In this document: positions 8,426-16,247 of the stretch, piece by piece
How the letters are laid out: every line of letters begins with the position of its first letter
How positions within the stretch are numbered: position 1 is the first letter of the stretch
Position numbers and translations under genes: made by a program
Notes under the pieces: generated by a model
Database searches by the model: none
Told to the model about the DNA's origin: nothing
What the model saw: only the letters and a program-made list of their open reading frames with translations
NCBI GenBank assembly: GCA_017477255.1
Contig: JAFUXB010000001.1
Coordinates: 93,872 to 128,695, forward strand
Length of the DNA stretch: 34,824 nt
Source of the DNA: Bacilli bacterium
GTDB lineage: Bacteria; Bacillota_I; Bacilli_A; RFN20; CAG-826
Direction: 5' to 3'

Positions 8426-9265
8426 TTATTGTTCGAGTTCTTTTCTAATATCGTTAATTCTTTTTTCAAGTGAAGTTTTAACTGAAATATTATCAATAAT
8501 TAACTTAACAACTTTATCAAGCTCACTATTTTCACCATAGTCAGCTTTACAAATGAAATTAACTCTATTATTTACAAATAATGGAATAACTTTTTCTTTT
8601 TCATTATTTTTATAAACTGCAATAGAAGTACCACCGTTTTCTTTAATAACGATCATACTTGGAACATCTGTAAGTCCATCGCCTAAATAAATCATATTTT
8701 GAAGTTGAACTCTTTTAGTAGATTGCTTTTCGTTGATTTTAACATCATCGTTTCCTTGTAATAATCCTTTTGCAATTCTAAAGATGTATTGAGTTTTTTG
8801 AGTGTAATTTACCATTTGTTTTGGCCAAATTGCTTCGCCTTCTTCGTTATAAACATATTCACAACCAAAGATTGCTTTGAATTCTTCAGCAATTGAACAA
8901 GCTTCGACTATTTCTTTATTTCCACTAGTAATTAAATAATGTTCAACAATAATTCCTTTCGTTTGAGCATATTCTTTAATTCTTTTAAACCAATTTTCAA
9001 CGCCACGATAATATTTAATTCCTTTTCCTTGTTTATTTAAAAAGTCTCTGGTTAATTTAATATTATTTTCTTTAGCGATTTTAATCATCATGTACATATA
9101 GCCTAAAATCTTATCAATTCCAGCTTTTTCACAGAATTTAGTAGTAGTTGACCAGAATTCTTCAGGTGAAAGACCCATAGCAGGAATAAATTTAAAATTT
9201 TGCATATCTGTAACTGCTAAAGTTTTATCAAAATCATATAAAATTGCGACAATTGGTTTATCCAT
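8426..9265 (-). CDS. HAD-superfamily phosphatase, phosphoserine phosphatase-like
   Basis: 279 residues. Motif I is YDFDKT with nucleophile D11 and acid/base D13, motif II the TSGN segment, and motif IV GDGLTDVPSM with metal-binding aspartates, as in subfamily IB HAD phosphatases. The helical cap lies between motif I and about residue 100. Substrate is unknown; the phosphoserine phosphatase resemblance is to the fold only. A strong AGGAGG at 9279-9274 fixes the start. It diverges from pepF across a near-perfect 33-bp palindrome. Confidence 0.88.
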   Translation of the reverse strand: MDKPIVAILYDFDKTLAVTDMQNFKFIPAMGLSPEEFWSTTTKFCEKAGIDKILGYMYMMIKIAKENNIKLTRDFLNKQGKGIKYYRGVENWFKRIKEYAQTKGIIVEHYLITSGNKEIVEACSIAEEFKAIFGCEYVYNEEGEAIWPKQMVNYTQKTQYIFRIAKGLLQGNDDVKINEKQSTKRVQLQNMIYLGDGLTDVPSMIVIKENGGTSIAVYKNNEKEKVIPLFVNNRVNFICKADYGENSELDKVVKLIIDNISVKTSLEKRINDIRKELEQ

Positions 9266-9290
9266 AGTTTTTACCTCCTAATTATTTTAC

Positions 9291-9323
9291 CACAAATAGA
9301 ATATTTATAATATTTTATTTGTG
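9291..9323. promoter_or_regulatory. 33-bp near-perfect palindrome between divergent genes
   Basis: Two 15-base arms beginning CACAAATAG and ending TATTTGTG pair fully except for one G-T wobble, around a three-base centre TAT. It lies upstream of the HAD gene and in the shared upstream region of pepF, so an operator is more likely than a terminator. No known regulator motif was recognised. Confidence 0.5.
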
Positions 9324-9413
9324 ATGAAAAAGTGCTTAAAATTCAAAATAAATTAAAAATCTTCAAGATAAAATTTGAAAATACATTATTTATGCTTAAA
9401 ATTTATTTTCATG

Positions 9414-9419
9414 TATAAT
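9414..9419 (+). promoter_or_regulatory. pepF -10 box
   Basis: TATAAT, 18 bases before the ribosome site AAGGAG (9438-9443). No convincing -35 box at the usual spacing. Confidence 0.5.
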
Positions 9420-9448
9420 AAATTTGAATGAATTAAAAAGGAGAATTT

Positions 9449-11143
9449 ATGAATTTTAATGATATTCCATTAAGAATACCTAATTTAAAGAAAATTGAAG
9501 AAAAAGCAAAATTATTATCTGAAGAATTTTTAGCTGCTAAAACTGCTGATGAGGCTTTAAAAGTAGTTAAAAAATACTTTAAATATTATGATGAAATTTC
9601 AACTCAATTTATTGTAATTTCAATTAGATATTCAATTAATACTGAAGATAAAAAGATTAAAAAAGCTAGCGATTATTGCGATGAAATTTCACCAGTTATT
9701 GGTAATATTTCAAACAATTTCCAAAGATTATTGCTTAAATCAAAATTTAGACCAGAACTTGAAGCTAAACTTGGTAAACATTTATTTGATTTATATGAAG
9801 TTGGCGACAAGATCATGGATGAAAAGATTATCCCTGAATTAATCGAAGAAAATAAATTAGTTACTAAGTATGAAACTTTACTTGCTAGTGCAAAAATTCC
9901 GTTTGGTGATGAAGTTTTAAGCTTAACTCAACTTGGTAAATACATGGTTTCTAAAGATAGAGAAACTAGAATTAAAGGTGCTAAAGCTTATTGGGGATTT
10001 TTAGAAGAACATGATGCAGAAATCGGTGAAATTTATGATAAACTCGTTAAATTAAGAACTGAAATCGCTCATAAATTAGGCTTTAAATCATTTACTGAAC
10101 TTGGCTATTTAAGAATGAGTAGATTAGATTATAATGCAGAAATGGTTAAAGGATACCGTGAACAAATTCATGAAGTTGTTGTTCCTGAAGCAGAAAAATT
10201 AATCAAGAGACAACTTAAACGTACACACATGAAAGAAGCATTATTTGTTGATTTAAACTTAACTTTCTTAAGTGGTAATCCAACTCCAAAAGGTGATACA
10301 GCTCACTTAGTAAAATGTGCTCAAAAAATGTATCACGAAATGGATGAAACTGCTGGTAAATTCTTCGATTTCATGGTTGAAAGTAATTTATTAGATTTAG
10401 ATGCAAAACATGGAAAAATGGGTGGTGGATATATGACTTATCTTCCAAAATATAAAGCACCATTTATCTTTGCAAATAGTAATGGAACAGCCCAAGATGT
10501 CGATACTTTAACTCATGAAGTAGGACATGCCTTCCAAGGATATTTAGCAAGTTCAATTAAAGTACCAGAATATAGAACACCAACTATGGAAGGTGCTGAA
10601 ATTGATAGTATGTCTATGGAATTCTTTGCTTATCCATGGATGGAAAGTTTCTTTAAAGAAGATACAGAAAAATATATTTATGAACATTTAAGTGGAGCAA
10701 TCTTATTCTTACCATATGGTGTAGAAGTTGATGAATTCCAACACTTTGTTTATGAACATCCAGAAGCAACACATGAAGAAAGATGTGCTTATTGGAGAGA
10801 ACTCGATAAAAAATATAGACCATGGATCAAATATGGTGATTTCGAATATCTTGAAAAAGGAAGATATTGGGTTAGACAATCACATATCTTTGGTAGCCCA
10901 TTCTATTATATTGATTACACTTTAGCTCAAGTTTTAGCCCTTCAATTTAAATGCGAAATGGATAAAAATAGAGAAAAAGCATTCAAAAAATACATTAAAC
11001 TTCTCAAAATGGGTGGTAAATATCCATTCATCGAACTTATTACAAGAGCTCACCTTAATAATCCATTTGTTGATGGTAACGTTAAAAAAGTTATCAAACC
11101 TCAAATTAAAGTATTAAAGAGCATTGATGATTCAAAATTATAA
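9449..11143 (+). CDS. pepF: M3-family oligoendopeptidase (PepF type)
   Basis: Cytoplasmic zinc metallopeptidase degrading short oligopeptides. 564 residues. The catalytic motif is HEVGH (H356, E357, H360) within THEVGHAFQGY, and the third zinc ligand is likely E384 in MEGAEIDSM. A long helical N-terminal domain and the C-terminal YIDYTLAQVLALQF segment match M3B oligoendopeptidases. AAGGAG at 9438-9443 sets the start. It is a single-gene unit ending at a strong terminator shared with the convergent tRNA-Leu gene. Confidence 0.93.
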   Translation: MNFNDIPLRIPNLKKIEEKAKLLSEEFLAAKTADEALKVVKKYFKYYDEISTQFIVISIRYSINTEDKKIKKASDYCDEISPVIGNISNNFQRLLLKSKFRPELEAKLGKHLFDLYEVGDKIMDEKIIPELIEENKLVTKYETLLASAKIPFGDEVLSLTQLGKYMVSKDRETRIKGAKAYWGFLEEHDAEIGEIYDKLVKLRTEIAHKLGFKSFTELGYLRMSRLDYNAEMVKGYREQIHEVVVPEAEKLIKRQLKRTHMKEALFVDLNLTFLSGNPTPKGDTAHLVKCAQKMYHEMDETAGKFFDFMVESNLLDLDAKHGKMGGGYMTYLPKYKAPFIFANSNGTAQDVDTLTHEVGHAFQGYLASSIKVPEYRTPTMEGAEIDSMSMEFFAYPWMESFFKEDTEKYIYEHLSGAILFLPYGVEVDEFQHFVYEHPEATHEERCAYWRELDKKYRPWIKYGDFEYLEKGRYWVRQSHIFGSPFYYIDYTLAQVLALQFKCEMDKNREKAFKKYIKLLKMGGKYPFIELITRAHLNNPFVDGNVKKVIKPQIKVLKSIDDSKL

Positions 11144-11152
11144 ATAAAATAA

Positions 11153-11175
11153 AAAGGCCGATTAATTCGGCCTTT
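11153..11175. terminator. Bidirectional terminator between pepF and tRNA-Leu(GAG)
   Basis: Stem AAAGGCCGA/TCGGCCTTT with a five-base loop, followed on + by AGTTTTT and on - by TTTTTATTTTATTT. Confidence 0.9.
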
Positions 11176-11185
11176 AGTTTTTAAC

Positions 11186-11270
11186 TGGTGCGAGAAATGA
11201 GAATCGAACTCACACAGGTTGCCCTATACGCCCCTCAAACGTACGCGTCTACCAGTTCCGCCATTCTCGC
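11186..11270 (-). tRNA. tRNA-Leu (anticodon GAG)
   Basis: 85-nt class II tRNA with acceptor GCGAGAA/TTCTCGC, long variable arm, encoded CCA and anticodon GAG in the loop TTGAGGG. Confidence 0.95.
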
Positions 11271-11280
11271 GTGCTTTTAT

Positions 11281-11309
11281 AATATATATGAAAATATATA
11301 ATTTTTCAA
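11281..11309 (-). promoter_or_regulatory. Promoter of tRNA-Leu(GAG)
   Basis: On the minus strand TTGAAA (11309-11304) and TATATT (11286-11281) are 17 bp apart, just upstream of the tRNA. Confidence 0.75.
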
Positions 11310-11350
11310 ATAAATTGTGAGCGTTTTTACTTAATTATTAATGATTAGAG

Positions 11351-11359
11351 TGATAAAAT
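11351..11359 (+). promoter_or_regulatory. Extended -10 promoter of pduL
   Basis: TGATAAAAT has the TGn extension and a TAAAAT -10 box, 8 bases before the ribosome site GGAGG. Confidence 0.55.
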
Positions 11360-11378
11360 AACTATCGGAGGAAATATT

Positions 11379-11957
11379 ATGAAGAAAATTTTAGTCGAAA
11401 CAAGTGCTAGACATATTCATGTCACACAAGAGACATTAGAAATATTATGTGGAAAAGGATTTAAGCTTGAATGTAAAAAAGAACTTTCACAACCAGGTCA
11501 ATTTGCCTCAACTACAAAACTTGATTTAGTTGGTCCAAAAAATACTATTAAAGGTGTTTCAATTTTAGGTCCAGTAAGAAAAGAAAACCAAGTTGAAGTT
11601 AGTGCAACTGATGCAAGAACTTTAGGTGTTAAAGCTCCTATTAGAGAATCAGGTGACATTGCTGGAAGTGCTCCAATTACTATTGTAAATCCTGAAACTG
11701 GTGCAAAAGTTGAATTAAGTGAAGGATGTATCGTTGCAAAACGTCATATTCACATGACCCCAGCTGATGCAGAAGAATTTGGTGTTAAAAACGGAGAAAT
11801 CGTTTCAGTTAAAGTTGAAGGAACTGGAAGATCAATCGTTTTTGGTGATACAGTTGTTAGAGTTTCACCAAATTATGCTTTAGCAATGCACATTGATACT
11901 GATGAATCAAATGCAGGATGTTGCGTTGGCGAAGTTTATGGAGAAATCGTTAAATAA
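11379..11957 (+). CDS. pduL: PduL-type phosphotransacylase (phosphate acetyl/propanoyltransferase)
   Basis: Transfers an acyl group between CoA and phosphate. 192 residues with two PduL beta-barrel halves, each with a zinc-binding His pair: SARHIHV (H12, H14) and AKRHIHMTP (H123, H125). There is no N-terminal microcompartment-targeting extension, and no other microcompartment genes are near, so it is probably the cytoplasmic phosphotransacetylase making acetyl phosphate for ATP in fermentation, replacing Pta. That role is inference. Ribosome site GGAGG at 11367-11371. The stop overlaps the next ATG (TAATG), so the downstream gene is coupled. Confidence 0.92.
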   Translation: MKKILVETSARHIHVTQETLEILCGKGFKLECKKELSQPGQFASTTKLDLVGPKNTIKGVSILGPVRKENQVEVSATDARTLGVKAPIRESGDIAGSAPITIVNPETGAKVELSEGCIVAKRHIHMTPADAEEFGVKNGEIVSVKVEGTGRSIVFGDTVVRVSPNYALAMHIDTDESNAGCCVGEVYGEIVK

Positions 11958-12217
11958 TGCTTAAAGAATATACTCATATATGTCATGGAACTTGTTCTCA
12001 ACAAGTAACTATTGTTTATGACGATGAAACTCACATAATAAATAAAGTTCAATTTGTTAGAGGATGTAATGGAAACACACAAGGTGTAGCTAAACTTTGT
12101 GAAGGTCAAACTTTAGAAAATGTCCGTGATACTTTATTAGGTATTAAATGTGGACCAAGACCAACTTCATGCCCAAATGAATTAGCTCTTGGAATAAGTG
12201 AAATTTTAGAAAAATAA
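11957..12217 (+). CDS. TSCPD-domain protein of unknown function
   Basis: 86-residue cysteine-containing protein with ICHGTCSQQV at the start, VRGCNGNTQGVAKL in the middle and CGPRPTSCPNELA near the end. It matches the small TSCPD-domain family related to the C-terminal zinc-binding part of class II ribonucleotide reductases. Five cysteines (in HGTC, GCNG, LCEG and C-GPRPTSC contexts) suggest metal binding. It begins on the last base of the pduL stop codon. No function is established, and the coupling to pduL does not by itself explain it. Confidence 0.85.
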   Translation: MLKEYTHICHGTCSQQVTIVYDDETHIINKVQFVRGCNGNTQGVAKLCEGQTLENVRDTLLGIKCGPRPTSCPNELALGISEILEK

Positions 12218-12225
12218 TTTAATTT

Positions 12226-12243
12226 AAAAACCCTGCAAAACCC
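12226..12243 (-). repeat. Dispersed 18-nt repeat, copy 2
   Basis: Minus-strand copy GGGTTTTGCAGGGTTTTT, eight bases after the TSCPD gene stop. It is the left arm of an inverted pair with copy 3. Confidence 0.75.
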
Positions 12244-12263
12244 TTATATTTTTAAAAAGAGTT

Positions 12264-12281
12264 GAGATCTGCAGGGTTTTT
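12264..12281 (+). repeat. Dispersed 18-nt repeat, copy 3
   Basis: GAGATCTGCAGGGTTTTT followed by GAA; the right arm of the inverted pair. Confidence 0.75.
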
Positions 12282-12317
12282 GAATTCTCAAATTATGTAA
12301 AATTTAGAATTTAATAA

Positions 12318-12346
12318 TTGATTAGTAGTCATTAATATTGTATTAT
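12318..12346 (+). promoter_or_regulatory. metK promoter
   Basis: TTGATT (12318-12323) and TATTAT (12341-12346) with a 17-bp spacer; transcription would start at the beginning of the riboswitch P1 stem. Confidence 0.7.
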
Positions 12347-12352
12347 TAATAC

Positions 12353-12500
12353 ACTTATCAAGAACCATGTTAAAAATAGGTTAAAAGGCATGGTAGCAAC
12401 TCTAACTAGGTTAGTAAGTGCTCCCTATTAGCAAAGTTCCCACACTTTGAGCGATAAGTAAGGTAGATGTTATGCCTTCCACAAAAGTGGAAGGCTTTTT
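12353..12500 (+). promoter_or_regulatory. SAM-I-clan riboswitch with terminator expression platform, upstream of metK
   Basis: Elements found by hand: P1 ACTTATC (12353-12359) with GATAAGT (12453-12459); P2 ACCATG (12364-12369) with CATGGT (12389-12394); the joining sequence AGCAAC; P3 CTAAC/GTTAG (12402-12414); the J3/4-like AGTGCTCC; P4 CAAAG/CTTTG (12432-12449). The P2 loop AATAGG (12375-12380) is complementary to CCTATT (12424-12429), the pseudoknot of the SAM-I clan. A terminator follows: GCCTTCCAC/GTGGAAGGC with an AAAA loop, then TTTTT (12474-12500). Sequence conservation with classical S-box RNAs is partial, so a SAM-I/IV variant is possible. It predicts repression of metK when SAM is abundant. 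Confidence 0.82.
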
Positions 12501-12522
12501 ATTTTATATAGGAGATACGTTT

Positions 12523-13683
12523 ATGGAAGAAAGAATTTTATTTACAAGTGAATCAGTTAGTGAAGGTCATCCAGATAAAATTTGTGATCAGATTAGTGAT
12601 GCAATTTTAGATGCTGTTTTAAAAGAAGATCCAAATTCATTTGTTGCATGTGAATGTTTTGTTACTACTGATTTTTTATTAATTGGTGGTGAAATTACAA
12701 CAAAAGCTAAAGTTAATTATGAACAAATTGCTAGAGATGTAATCAAAGATATTGGATATACAAGTGATGAACTAGGTTTTAATTATAAAACTGTTAAAAT
12801 TTTAAATTTAATCAAAGAACAATCTCCTAATATTCGTCAAGGCGTAGAAAAAAGTAGCAAAGAAGAACAAGGTGCTGGAGATCAAGGCATTATGTTTGGA
12901 TATGCTTGTAATGAATCTGAAGGTTATATGCCTTTAGCAATTGGCATTGCTCATAAATTAGTTAGAGTTGCTACTAACTTAAGAAAAAGTGGTGAATTAA
13001 AAGGTGCTAGACCTGATATGAAATCACAAGTTACAATCGATTATACCGATGCCAAGCCAAGAATTCATTCTATCTTAATGAGTGTTTCTCATGATGAAGA
13101 TGTAGATTTAGAAGAATTTAAAGAAAGAGTTATTAGACTTGTAATGAACCCAGTTGCTATATCTTTTGGATTAAATACTGATTTTAAAGTTTTATTTAAT
13201 CCTACAGGTAAATTTGTAATTGGTGGTCCATATGGTGATACTGGTTTAACTGGAAGAAAATTAATTGTTGATACTTATGGAGGAAGTGCACGTCATGGTG
13301 GTGGAGCTTTTAGTGGTAAAGATCCTTCAAAAGTAGATAGAAGTGGTGCATATATGGCTAGATATATTGCTAAAAATTTAGTTGCTGCTGGTGTAGCAAA
13401 TAAATTAGAAGTTCAATTAAGTTATGCAATTGGAAAACCAGAACCACAATCAATTAATATCTCAACATTCAATACAGCTAAATGCAGTGAAAATAAAATA
13501 TTAGAAATTATTAATGAAGTATTTGATTGCCGTCCAGGAATTATTATTGATAATTTCAAATTAAAAACACCAACTTTTGAATATAAAAAGTTAGCAAATT
13601 ATGGACATTTTGGTAGACCAGATCTTGATTTACCATGGGAAAAATTAGATAAAGTAGAAGAAATTAAGAAATTATTAAAATAA
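12523..13683 (+). CDS. metK: S-adenosylmethionine synthetase
   Basis: Makes SAM from methionine and ATP; cytoplasmic. 386 residues. Motifs are SVSEGHPDKICDQISDA (His of the methionine/ATP site), the hexapeptide GAGDQG followed by IMFGYA, and the P-loop-like GGAFSGKDPSKVDRS. The open frame extends back to 12472, but that ATG lies inside the riboswitch terminator hairpin. GGAGA at 12511-12515 selects the ATG at 12523. Control by the upstream SAM riboswitch fits the product. Confidence 0.97.
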   Translation: MEERILFTSESVSEGHPDKICDQISDAILDAVLKEDPNSFVACECFVTTDFLLIGGEITTKAKVNYEQIARDVIKDIGYTSDELGFNYKTVKILNLIKEQSPNIRQGVEKSSKEEQGAGDQGIMFGYACNESEGYMPLAIGIAHKLVRVATNLRKSGELKGARPDMKSQVTIDYTDAKPRIHSILMSVSHDEDVDLEEFKERVIRLVMNPVAISFGLNTDFKVLFNPTGKFVIGGPYGDTGLTGRKLIVDTYGGSARHGGGAFSGKDPSKVDRSGAYMARYIAKNLVAAGVANKLEVQLSYAIGKPEPQSINISTFNTAKCSENKILEIINEVFDCRPGIIIDNFKLKTPTFEYKKLANYGHFGRPDLDLPWEKLDKVEEIKKLLK

Positions 13684-13720
13684 CGATAAATACGAAATTA
13701 TTTAATTTTTATTAAAATTT

Positions 13721-13729
13721 TGTTATCAT
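13721..13729 (+). promoter_or_regulatory. Extended -10 promoter giving a leaderless response-regulator mRNA
   Basis: TGTTATCAT (TGn plus TATCAT at 13724-13729) ends six bases before the ATG at 13736, so the predicted start nucleotide is the A of the ATG. No ribosome site exists between. Confidence 0.55.
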
Positions 13730-13735
13730 AAAGAC

Positions 13736-14419
13736 ATGAAGAAAATTCTAGTAATTGCTGACAATAAAGAATATCAAAAAGAAATAGGCAATGCGCTTGC
13801 TGAAAATGGTTTTGAATTTTTAATTGCAAAAGACACAATTGATGGGATTAATATTTGTATTAAAGAAATAATAAGTTTAGTTATTATGGATTTAAGTACA
13901 CAACAAAATTTAGGTCTTTCAAATATTGAGTATTTTAGAAGAAATATTTTATATACCCCATTATTATTTATAGGAAATAGAAATGAAGTTGAAAGTAAAA
14001 TAATTGCTTTTAATGCTGGTGCAAATTCATATATGAATAGACCATTTAATTCATTAGAGTTAATAGCTAGAGTTAATTCTTTAATTAGATTTAATGTTAA
14101 AGAAGATCACGATGTAATTATTAATAGAGATTTAAAAATAGATATAAGTGCTGAAGAAGTATTTATTAAAGATGTAGAAATTCATTTTACAAAAATTGAA
14201 TTTAAGATTCTTTATTTACTTGCAACTAACATGGATAAAACATTAACTTATGATTATATAATTGATAATATATGGGGACCTAATGGTCAAGATAATAATG
14301 GATTAAGAGTTTTTCTTTCATCTATTAGGAAAAAATTATCATTAAATTCTAAGATTTGTAAGTATTTAAGAAATGAGACAAATAAAGGTTATAGAATGAA
14401 AAAAATAAAAAATAGCTGA
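13736..14419 (+). CDS. Atypical OmpR/PhoB-family response regulator
   Basis: 227 residues: receiver domain (1 to about 120) and a C-terminal winged helix (about 130-224, ending TNKGYRMKK). The receiver keeps the phospho-accepting position D52 (VIMDLS), but other active-site positions are altered: the first acidic-pair residue is A8 with D9 next, the switch Thr/Ser is Gly in FIGNRN, and the conserved Lys before PF is Arg (NRPF). No histidine kinase gene is adjacent. It may work without phosphorylation, as other atypical OmpR-type regulators do. There is no ribosome site, and the message is probably leaderless. Targets are unknown; the next gene is the flavodiiron protein. Confidence 0.88.
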   Translation: MKKILVIADNKEYQKEIGNALAENGFEFLIAKDTIDGINICIKEIISLVIMDLSTQQNLGLSNIEYFRRNILYTPLLFIGNRNEVESKIIAFNAGANSYMNRPFNSLELIARVNSLIRFNVKEDHDVIINRDLKIDISAEEVFIKDVEIHFTKIEFKILYLLATNMDKTLTYDYIIDNIWGPNGQDNNGLRVFLSSIRKKLSLNSKICKYLRNETNKGYRMKKIKNS

Positions 14420-14435
14420 GTTCTGCAGGGTTTTT
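14418..14435 (+). repeat. Dispersed 18-nt repeat, copy 4
   Basis: GAGTTCTGCAGGGTTTTT starts within the TGA stop of the response regulator and lies between it and the ribosome site of the flavodiiron gene. The flanking ATTAAAA resembles that of the copy at the IS3 end. Confidence 0.75.
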
Positions 14436-14458
14436 ATTAAAATATAAGGAGTTTGAAT

Positions 14459-16246
14459 ATGAAAAAAATTACTAAAGACATTTATTATGTAGGTGTGAAT
14501 GATCACAAAATCGATTTATTTGAAGGTCAATATGATGTTCCAAATGGAATGGCATATAATTCATATATTATCTATGATGAAAAAGTTGCAGTCATGGATA
14601 CTGTTGATAAAAACTTCAAAGATGAATGGTTAAAAAATATTAAAGAAGTTTTGCTTGATAAAAAACCTGATTATTTAGTAATTCAACATATGGAACCAGA
14701 TCATAGTGCAAACATTATTAATTTTTTAAATGTTTATCCAGATACTGTGGTTGTTGGTAATCAAAAAACTTTTAAAATGATGGAACAATTTTTCCATCAA
14801 GAAATTAAAAATAAATTAGTAGTTAATGAAGGTGATTCAATTTCTTTAGGAAAACATATTTTAAACTTCGTGTTTGCTCCAATGGTTCACTGGCCAGAAG
14901 TTATGTTTACTTATGAATCAAGTGAAAAAGTTTTATTCTCAGCTGATGCATTTGGTAAATTTGGTGCTTTAGATGTTGAAGAAGAATGGGCTTGTGAAGC
15001 AAGGAGATACTATTTTGGTATTGTTGGAAAATATGGTGCACAAGTTCAAAATGTTTTAAAGAAAGCTGCAAATCTTGAAATTAAAATTATTTGTCCATTA
15101 CATGGACCAATTTTAAGTGAAAACTTAAGTTATTATTTAAATTTATATGATATTTGGTCATCATATAGAGCTGAAACTAGTGGAATTGCTATTTTTTATA
15201 CAAGCGTTTATGGAAATACTAAAAAAGCAGTTGAACTTTTAGCAGATAGATTAACAAAAAAAGGTGCTCCAAAAGTTACAGTTTGTGATTTAGCTAGAGA
15301 AGATATGGCTGAAGCAGTTGAAGATGCATTTAGATATGACAAAATTGTTTTAGCTACAACTACATATAATGCTGGTATTTTCCCATTTATGAATGAATTT
15401 ATCGAACATCTTGTTGAAAGAAATTTCCAAAATAAGAAAATTGCTATTATTGAAAATGGTACATGGGCACCAATGGCAGCAAAAGTTATTAAAAACAAAT
15501 TAGCAAATTCTAAAAATCTTGAATTTGTTGAACCAACAATTACTTTACTTTCATCTATGACTGATGAAAATGTTGCTCAAATTGAAAAAGTTAGCGATTT
15601 ATTAACTGCAGAATATGTAGCATTAAATGAAGAAAAAGTAGATAAACACGATAAAAGAGCCTTATTTAATATTGGATATGGCTTATATGTTGTAACTTCA
15701 AATGATGGAAAGAAAGATAATGGATTAATTGTTAACACAGTAACTCAATTAACTGACAATCCATTAATGGTTGCAGTTAACATTAATAAAAATAATTATT
15801 CTCATGATGTAATTAAAGAAACTAAAAAATTAAATGTAAACTGCTTAAGTGTAGAAGCACCATTTAAGATTTTTGAAAAATTTGGATTTGTTTCAGGAAG
15901 AAATAAAGATAAATTTGAAAATGAAGAAGTTTTAAGAACTGATAATGGATTAGTTTTATTAGATAAATATGCTAATGCTGTTATTTCTTTAGAAGTTGAA
16001 AATTATATTGATCTTGGAACACATGGAATGTTTATTTGTAAAGTTACTGAATCTAGAGTTCTTTCAGATAAAGAAACAATGACATATACTTATTATCAAA
16101 AGAATGTAAAACCAAAACCAGAACAAAAGAAAAAAGGCTGGGTTTGTAAGGTTTGTGGATTTGTTTATGAAGGAGAAGAACTTCCAGAAGATTACATTTG
16201 CCCACTTTGCAAACATGGTGCGAGTGACTTTGAAAAAATAGAGTAG
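14459..16246 (+). CDS. Flavodiiron protein fused to flavin reductase and rubredoxin domains
   Basis: 595 residues in four domains. The N-terminal metallo-beta-lactamase diiron domain (1 to about 240) has H77, E79, D81, H82 in HMEPDH, then H144, D163 and H215. A flavodoxin domain (about 243-385) has the FMN loop TSVYGNTKKA. A flavin-reductase-like FMN domain (about 400-545) has TVTQLTDNPLMVAV. A C-terminal rubredoxin (561-595) has C563, C566, C581, C584. This joins FprA and high-molecular-weight rubredoxin in one chain, so electrons from NAD(P)H could reach the diiron site to reduce O2 or NO to harmless products. AAGGAG at 14446-14451 selects the ATG at 14459 over an in-frame TTG at 14453. Confidence 0.94.
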   Translation: MKKITKDIYYVGVNDHKIDLFEGQYDVPNGMAYNSYIIYDEKVAVMDTVDKNFKDEWLKNIKEVLLDKKPDYLVIQHMEPDHSANIINFLNVYPDTVVVGNQKTFKMMEQFFHQEIKNKLVVNEGDSISLGKHILNFVFAPMVHWPEVMFTYESSEKVLFSADAFGKFGALDVEEEWACEARRYYFGIVGKYGAQVQNVLKKAANLEIKIICPLHGPILSENLSYYLNLYDIWSSYRAETSGIAIFYTSVYGNTKKAVELLADRLTKKGAPKVTVCDLAREDMAEAVEDAFRYDKIVLATTTYNAGIFPFMNEFIEHLVERNFQNKKIAIIENGTWAPMAAKVIKNKLANSKNLEFVEPTITLLSSMTDENVAQIEKVSDLLTAEYVALNEEKVDKHDKRALFNIGYGLYVVTSNDGKKDNGLIVNTVTQLTDNPLMVAVNINKNNYSHDVIKETKKLNVNCLSVEAPFKIFEKFGFVSGRNKDKFENEEVLRTDNGLVLLDKYANAVISLEVENYIDLGTHGMFICKVTESRVLSDKETMTYTYYQKNVKPKPEQKKKGWVCKVCGFVYEGEELPEDYICPLCKHGASDFEKIE

Positions 16247-16247
16247 T

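Larger units (their letters stand above)
12226..12281 (+). terminator. Stem-loop made by two inverted repeat copies
   Basis: AAAAACCCTGCA (12226-12237) and TGCAGGGTTTTT (12270-12281) are perfectly complementary over 12 bp, enclosing 32 bases and ending in a T-run. It is a plausible terminator for pduL-TSCPD built from two copies of the dispersed repeat. Confidence 0.6.

Noticed and set aside
12472-12522. Upstream start for metK
   Set aside because: This ATG is inside the riboswitch terminator stem; GGAGA at 12511 and family N-terminal length favour the ATG at 12523.
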